Assembly: GCA_947630195.1 (NCBI GenBank)
Contig: CANRGQ010000011.1
Location: 1 to 26,140, forward strand
Source: an uncultured Bacilli bacterium
GTDB lineage: Bacteria > Bacillota_I > Bacilli_A > RF39 > UBA660
Direction of reading: 5' to 3'
DNA length: 26,140 bases
Notes under the pieces: model-generated
Database searches by the model: none
What the model was told of the DNA's origin: nothing
What the model saw: the letters and a program-made list of their open reading frames with translations, nothing else
Program-made: the position numbers and the translations under genes
Shown: piece after piece, positions 1 to 6,678 of the stretch
Numbering within the stretch: the stretch's first letter is position 1
Layout: each line of letters starts with the position of its first letter

Positions 1-1488
1 AGATGCAAGACTTACTAGTCCTAGACCAGCATATACTAAAATATTATCATTAGTATTTGGATTTGGAACGTTGTCTGTTCCACCTTGGTTTCCATCACCA
101 GTTGTTTGATCTCCTGGTTCTGTACTTCCTGGTTGTTGTCCTTCTGGTGTTTGCGTTCCAGAATTTGGAGTATATCCAGTTCCAACTATAAAATTACTAC
201 CTTCTTCTTTAATATCTGAACCTTTAGCTAACATTGTAGCAGCAGCCTCAGAATACTTAGTATCTTGAACGTCAACAATACCATTCTTAAATTGACCATT
301 TGAAATCATACTAATATGATTATTTAAGAATTCTTCTGCATTTGCTCCTCCAATATAAATTGCAGCCTTTTTAGCACTACTTTCAAAAAGTCCATTAGTT
401 ATTGAAATTTTTGTAGCTTCACTATCAGCTAATCTGCTAGCATCATCAATAAGAATTGCATAAGCTTGAGGGTCATTAGATTTTGCTTTAAAAGAGCCTC
501 CTGTTATATTAACGTTAGTTGGCACTAAATTTTTTCTTCGGTCATTTAAAAGTCTTAATGCAGCTCCTTTATTTGGTTGTGATGAGAATCCTGCTGAAGC
601 AGTACTAGAAGTACCTGTACCGATTAATTCAGCGGTACCACCAATGTTAATATCACCACTTCTAACGCCAAATGCATCTTTACCAATAATTTTACCACCA
701 GTTACATTCCATTTAGCAGGACCTGAAGCATAAAATGCGTATCTTGAATTTGAAGTAAATTCTCCTTCTTTTACATTGATAACAGCATTCTCAACAGTTT
801 CAATTTGACCATCTACTTGAATTACATATAATTCTGCTGTCCATTTACCAGCAATATTAAGTGTTACATTACTCAATGTATCATTATCTGTTGGAGTTGA
901 AGATGTAAAATTGAAGTTATCTCCATAAACTGCGATACCAACACCTTTTGTATTAACTGTTACATCATTAGAAACAGTAACACTTGTAGCATCCCCACCA
1001 GCAACAACAATGATAGCTTTTGCATCTTGATTTGCGGCATTTATTGTTTCTTGACTTTCTAAAGTAATTTTGCCACTAACATCTAGAGTAGCTCCTCCTT
1101 TTACTTGGAATATAGTAGCTACACCACTAGTTGTTATTGTAGCAGCAGAACCACTATTTACTACTTTTAGTGCACCTGCAACAGCAAGGGCTTTTGTAAC
1201 TGTAAGGTCGTTACCATTTAAATCTAAAGTTACGTCATAATCGGCAGGAATTACAAAATTAGTAGCTGATGTTCCTAATGTTAATCCTGCAGTATTACGC
1301 ACAATTATTGTAGCTTTAGAAGCCTCTGCTGTTTCCATATCATCAAATATGTCATCAAAAGTTGCATCAGTATAGCAAATCTCACCTTCGCCATAATCTA
1401 CACCTAAATCATTACATGCGGCTTTTACACCACTTACCATTACTAGCATAGCTAATAAGGCAATCGCAAACATTTTTAAATTTTTCAT
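1..1488 (-). CDS. Partial surface protein, beta-solenoid type, with NPxTxDN wall-sorting signal (3' end cut by window)
   Basis: The reading frame is open from an ATG at 1486-1488 to the left edge (496 codons) and lacks a stop; by comparison with its paralog at 1767-3182 about ten codons are missing. An N-terminal signal peptide starts MKNLKMFAIALLAM and is followed by two cysteines about 13 residues apart. The body is rich in Thr, Asn, Gly, Val and Ile with short repeated strands, as in right-handed beta-helix adhesins. A Pro/Gly/Gln-rich spacer precedes the NPNTNDN motif (residues 476-482) and a hydrophobic segment, which matches a cell-wall sorting signal. It should be secreted and covalently anchored by a sortase (family knowledge). 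The start is supported by GGAAAGG 12 bases upstream, the same spacing as in the paralog. Ligand or role unknown. Confidence 0.8.
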   Translation of the reverse strand, partial: MKNLKMFAIALLAMLVMVSGVKAACNDLGVDYGEGEICYTDATFDDIFDDMETAEASKATIIVRNTAGLTLGTSATNFVIPADYDVTLDLNGNDLTVTKALAVAGALKVVNSGSAATITTSGVATIFQVKGGATLDVSGKITLESQETINAANQDAKAIIVVAGGDATSVTVSNDVTVNTKGVGIAVYGDNFNFTSSTPTDNDTLSNVTLNIAGKWTAELYVIQVDGQIETVENAVINVKEGEFTSNSRYAFYASGPAKWNVTGGKIIGKDAFGVRSGDINIGGTAELIGTGTSSTASAGFSSQPNKGAALRLLNDRRKNLVPTNVNITGGSFKAKSNDPQAYAILIDDASRLADSEATKISITNGLFESSAKKAAIYIGGANAEEFLNNHISMISNGQFKNGIVDVQDTKYSEAAATMLAKGSDIKEEGSNFIVGTGYTPNSGTQTPEGQQPGSTEPGDQTTGDGNQGGTDNVPNPNTNDNILVYAGLGLVSLAS

Positions 1489-1519
1489 TCTCTTTCTATA
1501 CCTTTCCTTTCATGCTATA

Positions 1520-1548
1520 AATATAACATTAAATAAATTTAAAGTCAA
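1520..1548 (-). promoter_or_regulatory. Sigma-A type promoter of the first surface protein
   Basis: On the minus strand TTGACT (1543-1548), a 17-base AT-rich spacer and TATATT (1520-1525) lie about 35 bases upstream of the ATG at 1488. Unlike its paralog's promoter, this spacer has no homopolymer. Confidence 0.6.
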
Positions 1549-1605
1549 TATGAAAAATTTGCAAAATTAATAATTGACAATAATTAACAAATAATAGCAA
1601 AACAA

Positions 1606-1639
1606 AAAACATATTGCTTACTACTAAACAATATGTTTT
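1606..1639 (-). terminator. Intrinsic terminator of the second surface protein gene
   Basis: A perfect 11-base stem (1606-1616 with 1629-1639) and 12-base loop, followed on the minus strand by a T-rich tract. It lies about 130 bases past the stop at 1767. The 3' untranslated part also holds a weaker 8-base inverted repeat (1690-1697 with 1711-1718). Confidence 0.65.
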
Positions 1640-1766
1640 ATTTATACTAAATTGCTTTAATAAAGTTAAGGAAGTATAGATTGAGAATGTTTTGAAGACG
1701 TTTGCGATTTCTTCAAAATTTATTTTTATATAAATCCTTATATTTTATTCGCAATTAAGTAACTTA

Positions 1767-3182
1767 TTAGTCTTCTCTTTTTCTTGCTGTGAATGTAACT
1801 GTTGCAAGACTTACTAGTCCTAAACCAGCATATACTAAGATATTATCGTTAGTTTCTGGATTTTTAACGTTATCTGTAGGTCCTTGATTTCCAGAACCTT
1901 CTCCTTCAGTTCCAGGTTGTTGTTCTTCTGGAGTAGGAGCAGCTTCTCCTAATGTAGCAGTTTTTCCTGCTTCAACTTCATAGATTTTTCCATCAGTAGT
2001 TTTAACAAATATTGCTTTTCCTGATTTATTTTCTACTTCAGTACCAGGTCCAACTACAAGATTAGCTTCTGAATTAACTACAACTTTCTTAACACCAGCA
2101 GGAACTTGAACTTCTTTAGTTCCATAAACTGTACCAGTTTCTCCAACTACAAGAATACCATCACCTGTAGCACTAATAGCAGTTGATTTATCTTTTGGAC
2201 AAACTTTTCCTGTTTCTAATTCAACTTGATCAGAAGCATTACAAAGTGCTTTAGATTCTTTAGCATCAACAACTCCACCATCTCGTAAAGTTACTATTAC
2301 ATTAGTAGCAACTGTACCTACTTGATTACCTTCCCATAAAACTTTTTCTGGAGCGATAGAATCAGCAGTAAGTTTACCAGCAACTGTTAAAGCGCCCTTT
2401 AATGTAACATCAGCTCTTTCAGATAAAGTTTTCTTTCGAGCTTCATCAGCGGCTTTACCAGTTAAGTTACCACTAGCATTAATTTCACATCCTTCATCAA
2501 TTGAAGAATCAGCTTCAATAACAACACCTGCTAAACCATTTTTAGTAGCTGTTACTTTTGTACCATGATGAAGTTCAAATTTAGCATTTAATCCTCCTAA
2601 ACCGTTTTCTGTTGCTTCGATTTTAGAATAATCAGCTTTAATAGTAACTGAACCATTCATAGCATTTTCTGTATTGTTATTTACTTTCATGGTAGCATTA
2701 TATAATTGAATAGTTGAAGTGCCAGCTAATCCAACAATACCTCTATTATCATTGTTAGATACATCTAATGTACCACCATTTTTAACATCAATTAAAGCAG
2801 TACCAGATACTCTAATACCCCAAGTATCATCTTTTGCACCGGTAATAGTTAATGTTGCACTATCATTTACAGTAATTTTACCTTTTAGTTCAACATTTCC
2901 TCCTTCAATAGTAAGTTTCTTTCCATCAGCTATTATAAGTTCACCATTAGTTGCATTAATTGTAATTTTATTAGTAGCTGTGGTTACAATTGTTAAATCT
3001 TTATCAATTGTAAGTTCCTCAGTAGAACTTTGACCAATTACTAATGGAGCTTTTAATGTACACTTATCAGTAACTGTAGTTTCAGTACATTTGCCAGCCA
3101 AAGTAATAGGGGCAGCATGTACACCCATAGCCATTACAGCAAAAGCCATAACAGCAATCGCAAACATTTTTAAATTTTTCAT
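1767..3182 (-). CDS. Surface protein, beta-solenoid type, with NPxTxDN wall-sorting signal; likely phase-variable
   Basis: A 471-residue secreted protein. The signal peptide MKNLKMFAIAVMAF is nearly the same as in the neighbour at 1-1488, and two cysteines follow in the first part of the mature protein. The middle has repeated short beta-strand units (I/V/L alternating with T/N/G), typical of a parallel beta-helix. The C-terminus has an acidic Pro/Gly-rich spacer, NPETNDN (about residue 441), a hydrophobic stretch and the tail ARKRED, i.e. a sortase signal of variant type. A longer frame begins with GTG at 3191, but that start is only 3 bases from GGAAAGG; the ATG at 3180-3182 lies 12 bases from it and aligns with the paralog, so I chose the ATG. 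The promoter carries a G8 tract. Function beyond surface display is unknown. Confidence 0.85.
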   Translation of the reverse strand: MKNLKMFAIAVMAFAVMAMGVHAAPITLAGKCTETTVTDKCTLKAPLVIGQSSTEELTIDKDLTIVTTATNKITINATNGELIIADGKKLTIEGGNVELKGKITVNDSATLTITGAKDDTWGIRVSGTALIDVKNGGTLDVSNNDNRGIVGLAGTSTIQLYNATMKVNNNTENAMNGSVTIKADYSKIEATENGLGGLNAKFELHHGTKVTATKNGLAGVVIEADSSIDEGCEINASGNLTGKAADEARKKTLSERADVTLKGALTVAGKLTADSIAPEKVLWEGNQVGTVATNVIVTLRDGGVVDAKESKALCNASDQVELETGKVCPKDKSTAISATGDGILVVGETGTVYGTKEVQVPAGVKKVVVNSEANLVVGPGTEVENKSGKAIFVKTTDGKIYEVEAGKTATLGEAAPTPEEQQPGTEGEGSGNQGPTDNVKNPETNDNILVYAGLGLVSLATVTFTARKRED

Positions 3183-3214
3183 TTTTTTCACAAACCTTTC
3201 CTTTCTATGTGATA

Positions 3215-3244
3215 ATTATACCCCCCCCGTATTGCGTTTGTCAA
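3215..3244 (-). promoter_or_regulatory. Consensus promoter with a G8 tract in its spacer (candidate phase-variable switch)
   Basis: On the minus strand a perfect TTGACA (3239-3244) and perfect TATAAT (3215-3220) are separated by 18 bases, of which the eight next to the -10 are all G (C8 on the plus strand, 3221-3228). G runs of this length stand out in such AT-rich DNA. Loss of one G would give the optimal 17-base spacing, and gain of one or more would weaken the promoter. This layout is known from Neisseria porA and opc. Confidence 0.75.
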
Positions 3245-3340
3245 GATATATTTTTGCTAATTTATGACAAATCTCTTATCTTTACAAAAAAAAGTATAAT
3301 TTCTCTATATTATATTAATGATTTTATAAATAATTACCGA

Positions 3341-3369
3341 AAAGAAAAAGCATCAAATTAATGATACTT
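3341..3369 (-). terminator. Intrinsic terminator overlapping the stop of the Rpn-like gene
   Basis: Stem 3348-3355 with 3362-3369 (one G-T pair), 6-base loop, followed on the minus strand by a T-rich tract. The right arm includes one base of the stop codon of the gene ending at 3369. Confidence 0.6.
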
Positions 3370-3713
3370 TAAATGTATTGTTTTAGTTTTTTTATTTCTC
3401 TTTTAGACAAGCCAGTTGTTTTGGCTATCTCTTTTATTGGATAATTTTCTCTTAGCATTTTCCTTGCTTCTCTTCTTTTGGCTGCTCTTTCTTCTCTTTT
3501 TTGCCTTTCTATTTCATCTTTTTGAACCTGTTTAATAAATTTCTTATCTTTGTTTAATCTTTCTAGTTCCTCATAAACTTCTCTTACTAAATCATCTTCT
3601 TTAGCCATTTCCGCTAGTTCTTCTCTACTTGCTCCTAACATAGCTAAATAAATATGTCCTTTGTTATCAATCTTTTTGTTATCTTTTTCATTTTTCACTT
3701 TTTCAGTATTCAT
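3369..3713 (-). CDS. C-terminal half of an Rpn-type PD-(D/E)XK nuclease/transposase, 114 aa
   Basis: A 114-residue, highly charged, helical protein. The segment AMLGASREELAEMAKEDDLV (about 24-43) and the C-terminal helix-turn-helix-like part (ARKMLRENYPIKEIAKTTGL, about 82-101) resemble the C-terminal region of Rpn family recombination-promoting nucleases. The N-terminal PD-(D/E)XK catalytic domain, normally about 200 residues, is absent, so nuclease activity is not expected. It has a good ribosome site (AAAGGAG, 7 bases before ATG 3713) and its own terminator, so it may still be expressed, perhaps as a small DNA-binding remnant. A second decayed fragment of the same kind lies just upstream (4004-4081). 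Either a degraded mobile gene or a domesticated fragment; assignment is from motif resemblance. Confidence 0.55.
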   Translation of the reverse strand: MNTEKVKNEKDNKKIDNKGHIYLAMLGASREELAEMAKEDDLVREVYEELERLNKDKKFIKQVQKDEIERQKREERAAKRREARKMLRENYPIKEIAKTTGLSKREIKKLKQYI

Positions 3714-3891
3714 TTTAAATCTCCTTTCAAACTAATAAGAATACATATTTTCCATCTTTTTTATTATTATAAAAACTACACTTCAAATTTCCTCCCTTCA
3801 CTTATATTATTGTAAAAAAATTGTCGATTTCCTTTTTTTTCGCGAAATTTCTTTAAAAAATGAACATATTTGTTGTAAAAATCAAAAAAAT

Positions 3892-3934
3892 AACGAGGTA
3901 ATAGATATATTTCGTAAAACCAATCATCCTCGTT
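3892..3934. terminator. Possible bidirectional terminator hairpin
   Basis: AACGAGG (3892-3898) pairs with CCTCGTT (3928-3934) around a 29-base interior. T-runs follow the hairpin on both strands. The arms resemble those of the division-operon terminator at 6634-6664. The long interior makes this a weak call. Confidence 0.3.
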
Positions 3935-4003
3935 TTTAGTTTGGATTTCTCCTAGATAATCTTTGTCTTCTATCTTCCCTAGTATATAGTCTTAACCATA
4001 TAG

Positions 4004-4081
4004 TCACTCAACTCCCTTTATTAGCTTATCTACCTTTGCTAACTTTTTTAACTCTTCTTTATTAGCATCTAACATTACTGT
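4004..4081 (-). pseudogene. Decayed fragment of a second Rpn-type gene
   Basis: On the minus strand this piece reads TVMLDANKEELKKLAKVDKL and ends at a TGA (4004-4006). It matches residues 23-43 of the intact neighbour (MLGASREELAEMAKEDDLV) position by position, but has no catalytic domain before it and a stop soon after. The same frame continues after two stops (TGA, then TAA at 3992-3994) as a 72-codon stretch with no start codon down to 3776, which I do not recognise. Apart from this, the 589-base gap 3714-4302 holds a hairpin at 3892-3934 and the GC-rich element at 4236-4297; no other gene is visible. Confidence 0.5.
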
Positions 4082-4183
4082 ATATTAGTGATTTTAAAAC
4101 TATTTGCTTTAAAATAGATAATCATTTAAATTTACCCCTTTACTTTGTGTATCATTTATTGTATAATTAAATTGTTAAGGGAA

Positions 4184-4297
4184 TATAATATAAATGTAGA
4201 GATTTATATTGTGTCTCTATTTGCGAGCCAGTTAAGTGGTTCGACCCGCGTTGGCGCTAGGCGCCGCTTATAATTGCAACCTTCATGGTTGCTTTTA
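4184..4297 (+). ncRNA. GC-rich hairpin element with terminator; candidate small RNA
   Basis: A TATAAT at 4184-4189 (no convincing -35; TTGTAT 19 bases upstream) precedes a GC-rich island at about 4226-4269 in otherwise very AT-rich DNA. The island contains GGCGC-TAG-GCGCC (4253-4265) and an alternative pairing AAGTGG/CCGCTT. It is followed by a clean plus-strand intrinsic terminator: GCAACC (4276-4281), loop TTCAT, GGTTGC (4287-4292), TTTT. No start codon with a ribosome site lies within it, so a transcript of roughly 100 bases would be non-coding. It could instead be a relic of inserted DNA. Confidence 0.35.
4276..4296 (+). terminator. Intrinsic terminator (plus strand)
   Basis: Six-base perfect GC-containing stem (4276-4281 with 4287-4292), loop TTCAT, then TTTTATAATT. 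No plus-strand CDS precedes it, which is why a short upstream RNA is suspected. Confidence 0.55.
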
Positions 4298-4302
4298 TAA
4301 TT

Positions 4303-4992
4303 CTATAATCTTTTTCTTGATAATTCTCTTATTATATTTCTCATTTCATCTTTTTCAAGGAAATATTTTTCAAGACTTGAATAATTTGATTTACTTTGAT
4401 ACTTATAATTTATTTTATCTATACTTGTAAGCATATCTGCTATTTGAAATAATCTATTTTCAACATGGTCAAATTCTACTATGTGTTCATAATTTTCAAA
4501 GTTTTCTTTAAATACTTTATCTATTACTTTAGCTAAGTCTTTTTGGCCATTGTCATAATATACTTCTACTTTATCAAACTTATTAAAATATTTTTCATTT
4601 CTTTTTATCATATTATTTATTTCATTATAGATTTTCTTTTTTAATGTTTTTAAATTATTGGCATATTTTTTATCAATTATTAAAGTAAAATATTTAGCAT
4701 CAATCTTTTTGGCAAACAAATATAAAGCATTAAAAATACTTTTTCTTACATTTAAGGGCATTTTACTATACTCTCCCCTTTTACCAATTAAATTAGCTGT
4801 ATGAATCATTCCTTCATAACCAATCCTTTTTAATCTTTTATTTAATTCATTTATTTCTTTACTTATATCGTATTTGGGATTATATAAAACAAATGAGACT
4901 AAATAATATTTAGATGAACCAATTCCATTACCAGAATCACCTGATTCATCAATATAAATTTTTAATAAAATTGATACTTTTAATATTGTCAT
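4303..4992 (-). CDS. DUF3800 domain protein
   Basis: A 229-residue protein whose start, IYIDESGDSGNG, is the hallmark of DUF3800 (PF12686), a RNase-H-like fold family often found in phage, mobile and defence contexts; biochemical role not established. The conserved downstream parts are visible: SKYYLVSF, VYYDNG, and the late LFQIADMLTSID block that carries the last conserved Asp. The gene follows the HipA-like kinase operon on the same strand, but the terminator of that operon (5005-5029) lies immediately before it. The track frame opens at a TTG (5007) inside that terminator; I use ATG 4992. Neither start has a visible ribosome site, and family members usually begin one or two residues before IYIDES, so expression or the true 5' end is uncertain. 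Confidence 0.7.
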   Translation of the reverse strand: MTILKVSILLKIYIDESGDSGNGIGSSKYYLVSFVLYNPKYDISKEINELNKRLKRIGYEGMIHTANLIGKRGEYSKMPLNVRKSIFNALYLFAKKIDAKYFTLIIDKKYANNLKTLKKKIYNEINNMIKRNEKYFNKFDKVEVYYDNGQKDLAKVIDKVFKENFENYEHIVEFDHVENRLFQIADMLTSIDKINYKYQSKSNYSSLEKYFLEKDEMRNIIRELSRKRL

Positions 4993-5004
4993 GTTGTAAA
5001 AGCA

Positions 5005-5029
5005 CAAAAAAGCGAAGTAATCTTCGTTT
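5005..5029 (-). terminator. Intrinsic terminator of the kinase operon
   Basis: Arms 5010-5017 and 5022-5029 (one mismatch) with a 4-base loop, then a T-run on the minus strand. The T-run leads directly into the start region of the DUF3800 gene. Confidence 0.6.
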
Positions 5030-5050
5030 CTTTTAAATTAAATTATCTTT

Positions 5051-5992
5051 TTATTTAGTTAATTTATCATATACTTTCTTTAAAACGTTTTCGTACTTAT
5101 AGACTAAACTTTCATAATATAACTTCTTTTGAGCTTCCGTTAATATTGGTAAGTTTTCATAACTTGAAGGAATGCTTGTAAATAATTCTTTTATCTTATT
5201 TAAATCTATTTTAGGAACTACTCTAAGAATAGCTTCATTTAAATTTTTATTATCCATTTTTTCGATAAATTTTAAAGGATTTATTATTTTACCATCTTTT
5301 ATAAATGATGATACGGCACTGTCATATATAACTTGTTTCATTTTGAATTTATTTTTTAAAATACTTTCTATTCTTTCATCAGATGATTTACTATAAAATG
5401 AAGCTCCATTATCATATACAGGAGAAACTCTTAAATTCATTGTATTATGGTCTAATATTAAACCCCAGTTGTTATCGTTTCGATCATTATTACTAATTAA
5501 GGCATCGACAACAAACATATCCCAAAATCGACTTTTTAATTCAGGCATTTTAGCAAAATAAGAATTATTATTCATAACTATTATAATCTCATCAATATCA
5601 GTTCCTAAATGTTCTTTATTTGATGAAGATGATAATTCTTCTATTTCTTTTTCAACTTTTTCATCATAATCGTTTTTTAGAGAGTTATAATCTAAAATAG
5701 TTTCATTTTTATTTAAGAAATCTTTACAGGCTACAACGACTTTTTTATTTGTAATGCCTAGAATAGTATCATGAACATCAAAACCTAATAAACTATATAT
5801 ATGGGAACCCAAATATTCAGAAATTGGAGATGTTGTATAGGACAAACCTTTAACATCCATACTTTTTGTCGATTTAGGGTATTTTAAAAACCATCTTTCA
5901 TTATTTAAAATAATGCCCTTTTTACTACCACTGTGACCACCATAGGTTATTCCACTTGGCATGACATTATCAAAATTTTCAATTTTAATCAT
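5051..5992 (-). CDS. HipA/CtkA-like serine/threonine kinase
   Basis: A 313-residue protein with the HipA-type kinase features in order: a Gly-rich loop YGGHSGSKKG (17-26), a Lys in WFLKYPKS (K38), the catalytic loop ISNNDRNDNNWG (D170, with N174/N175) and the metal-binding YDNG (D194). The size and layout are closer to CtkA-type single kinases than to long HipA. Members phosphorylate Ser/Thr of host-cell proteins, often translation components, and act as toxins (family knowledge). ATG 5990-5992 overlaps the stop of the upstream gene in ATGATTAA and has GGGTGG 5 bases upstream; the longer TTG start at 6013 is less likely. The tight overlap implies translational coupling to the 87-residue partner, as in toxin-antitoxin pairs. 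Confidence 0.8.
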   Translation of the reverse strand: MIKIENFDNVMPSGITYGGHSGSKKGIILNNERWFLKYPKSTKSMDVKGLSYTTSPISEYLGSHIYSLLGFDVHDTILGITNKKVVVACKDFLNKNETILDYNSLKNDYDEKVEKEIEELSSSSNKEHLGTDIDEIIIVMNNNSYFAKMPELKSRFWDMFVVDALISNNDRNDNNWGLILDHNTMNLRVSPVYDNGASFYSKSSDERIESILKNKFKMKQVIYDSAVSSFIKDGKIINPLKFIEKMDNKNLNEAILRVVPKIDLNKIKELFTSIPSSYENLPILTEAQKKLYYESLVYKYENVLKKVYDKLTK

Positions 5993-6248
5993 ATAACCAC
6001 CCGTACTTTGCAATTAACTTTTTATAATCATATTCCGTTACTCTATTAGCTCTTAAATAATATCTAATTACCATTTCGAACTCATCAAATTTTAAATCAT
6101 AACTTAACCAATCTTTAGCTTTATCAAACTTTTTTAATTCTTTTATATATTCTTTTAATGGTTCTGGTAAATTTGATTCATCATATTTAACTGTTTCATC
6201 ATATAAATGTTTTTTATTGCCTATTATTTTTTTATCTTCTTCACTCAT
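5985..6248 (-). CDS. Small acidic protein upstream of the HipA/CtkA-like kinase, possible antitoxin
   Basis: An 87-residue hydrophilic, mostly helical protein (MSEEDKKIIGNKKHLYDETV at the N-terminus; KDWLSYDLKFDEFEMVIRYY in the middle). I recognise no DNA-binding fold or known antitoxin family. Its stop overlaps the kinase ATG by 8 bases, and the pair shares one promoter (6281-6309), so it is the natural candidate for the neutralising or adaptor partner. HipB-type antitoxins normally have an XRE helix-turn-helix, which is not evident here. The ribosome site is weak (GGGG about 15 bases before the ATG). Confidence 0.65.
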   Translation of the reverse strand: MSEEDKKIIGNKKHLYDETVKYDESNLPEPLKEYIKELKKFDKAKDWLSYDLKFDEFEMVIRYYLRANRVTEYDYKKLIAKYGWLYD

Positions 6249-6280
6249 CTTAAAATCATCCCCAATTAATTTATATTAAA

Positions 6281-6309
6281 ATTATACCATATATTATATT
6301 TTTTAACAA
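6281..6309 (-). promoter_or_regulatory. Promoter of the kinase operon
   Basis: Minus strand TTGTTA (6304-6309), 17 bases, TATAAT (6281-6286). Its -35 is 14 bases from the -35 of the divergent small RNA promoter at 6324, so the two could compete or be co-regulated. Confidence 0.65.
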
Positions 6310-6323
6310 AATAAAAGAAAATA

Positions 6324-6352
6324 TTGACATTCAGTATCGTTTATGGCATTAT
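6324..6352 (+). promoter_or_regulatory. Promoter of small RNA 1
   Basis: TTGACA (6324-6329), 17-base spacer, CATTAT (6347-6352). The predicted transcript start falls at 6359-6361, exactly where similarity with small RNA 2 begins (TAGAAA). Confidence 0.6.
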
Positions 6353-6360
6353 CATTTATA

Positions 6361-6430
6361 GAAACGAGGCATTTCATATAACCGGTTTACTGATTTTTAA
6401 ATCTTGCCGGTCGAAGTGCTCCGTTTTTAT
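6361..6430 (+). ncRNA. Small RNA 1 of a tandem homologous pair
   Basis: A predicted RNA of about 70 bases. The outer stem pairs 6364-6375 with 6413-6424 (one mismatch, two G-T pairs). An inner stem ACCGG/CCGGT (6381-6385 with 6407-6411) encloses a small GATT/AATC hairpin. TTTTTATAT follows, so the outer stem also acts as terminator. It shares with small RNA 2 the blocks TAGAAA, ATAACCG, CTGATTT, CGGTCG and TTTTTATAT at almost identical spacing, while the outer stem sequence differs but remains paired. I know of no Rfam family that matches. No open reading frame with a ribosome site is present. Confidence 0.65.
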
Positions 6431-6431
6431 A

Positions 6432-6460
6432 TTGATATAGTGCTTCTTTTATGATACAAT
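6432..6460 (+). promoter_or_regulatory. Promoter of small RNA 2
   Basis: TTGATA (6432-6437), 17-base spacer, TACAAT (6455-6460), with a predicted start at 6467-6469. It begins right after the T-run of small RNA 1, so each RNA is a separate transcription unit. Confidence 0.65.
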
Positions 6461-6467
6461 TATTTTA

Positions 6468-6537
6468 GAAATAGGTTGTTCCAATAACCGACTCGCTGAT
6501 TTATTCAGAAGAACGGTCGGAACAACCTATTTTTATA
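6468..6537 (+). ncRNA. Small RNA 2 of a tandem homologous pair
   Basis: The outer stem is a perfect 12-base pairing of 6471-6482 with 6519-6530, followed by TTTTTATATATC. Inside are ACCG/CGGT (6487-6490 with 6514-6517) and a CTGA/TCAG hairpin (6496-6499 with 6505-6508). The conserved blocks ATAACCG, CTGATTT and CGGTCG sit at the same distances (5 and 11 bases) as in small RNA 1. The combination of constant core and exchanged but still complementary stem is strong sequence evidence for a structured RNA. Target and role are unknown. Confidence 0.65.
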
Positions 6538-6626
6538 TATCTTGTATTTTTATACGTAAAATTTGACATTTTTCAAGAAAAAAATTATGTAAATAAATAA
6601 GTAAACAATAATTGTAAATATATTGC

Positions 6627-6664
6627 AAACAAAAACGAAGCAATATTTAGAGTATTACCTCGTT
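6627..6664 (-). terminator. Terminator of the division operon
   Basis: Arms 6634-6645 and 6653-6664 with two mismatches, a 7-base loop and TTTGTTTG on the minus strand. It follows the PBP stop at 6679 by 15 bases. Confidence 0.65.
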
Positions 6665-6678
6665 ATAATTTTAATAAT

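Noticed and set aside
2719..3033. Plus-strand ORF inside the surface protein gene
   Set aside because: It is a shadow of the minus-strand gene, with no ribosome site and low-complexity hydrophobic sequence; the same holds for the other ORFs antisense to division, kinase and toxin genes.
3776..3991. Stop-to-stop frame of 72 codons on the minus strand
   Set aside because: It contains no ATG, GTG or TTG start, is preceded by two in-frame stops and matches nothing I know; treated as decayed DNA.
6361..6537. Hammerhead or other self-cleaving ribozyme in the tandem RNAs (CTGAT core)
   Set aside because: The CTGATTT block recalls the hammerhead CUGAUGA, but the GAAA element and the cleavage triplet with the right stems are missing.
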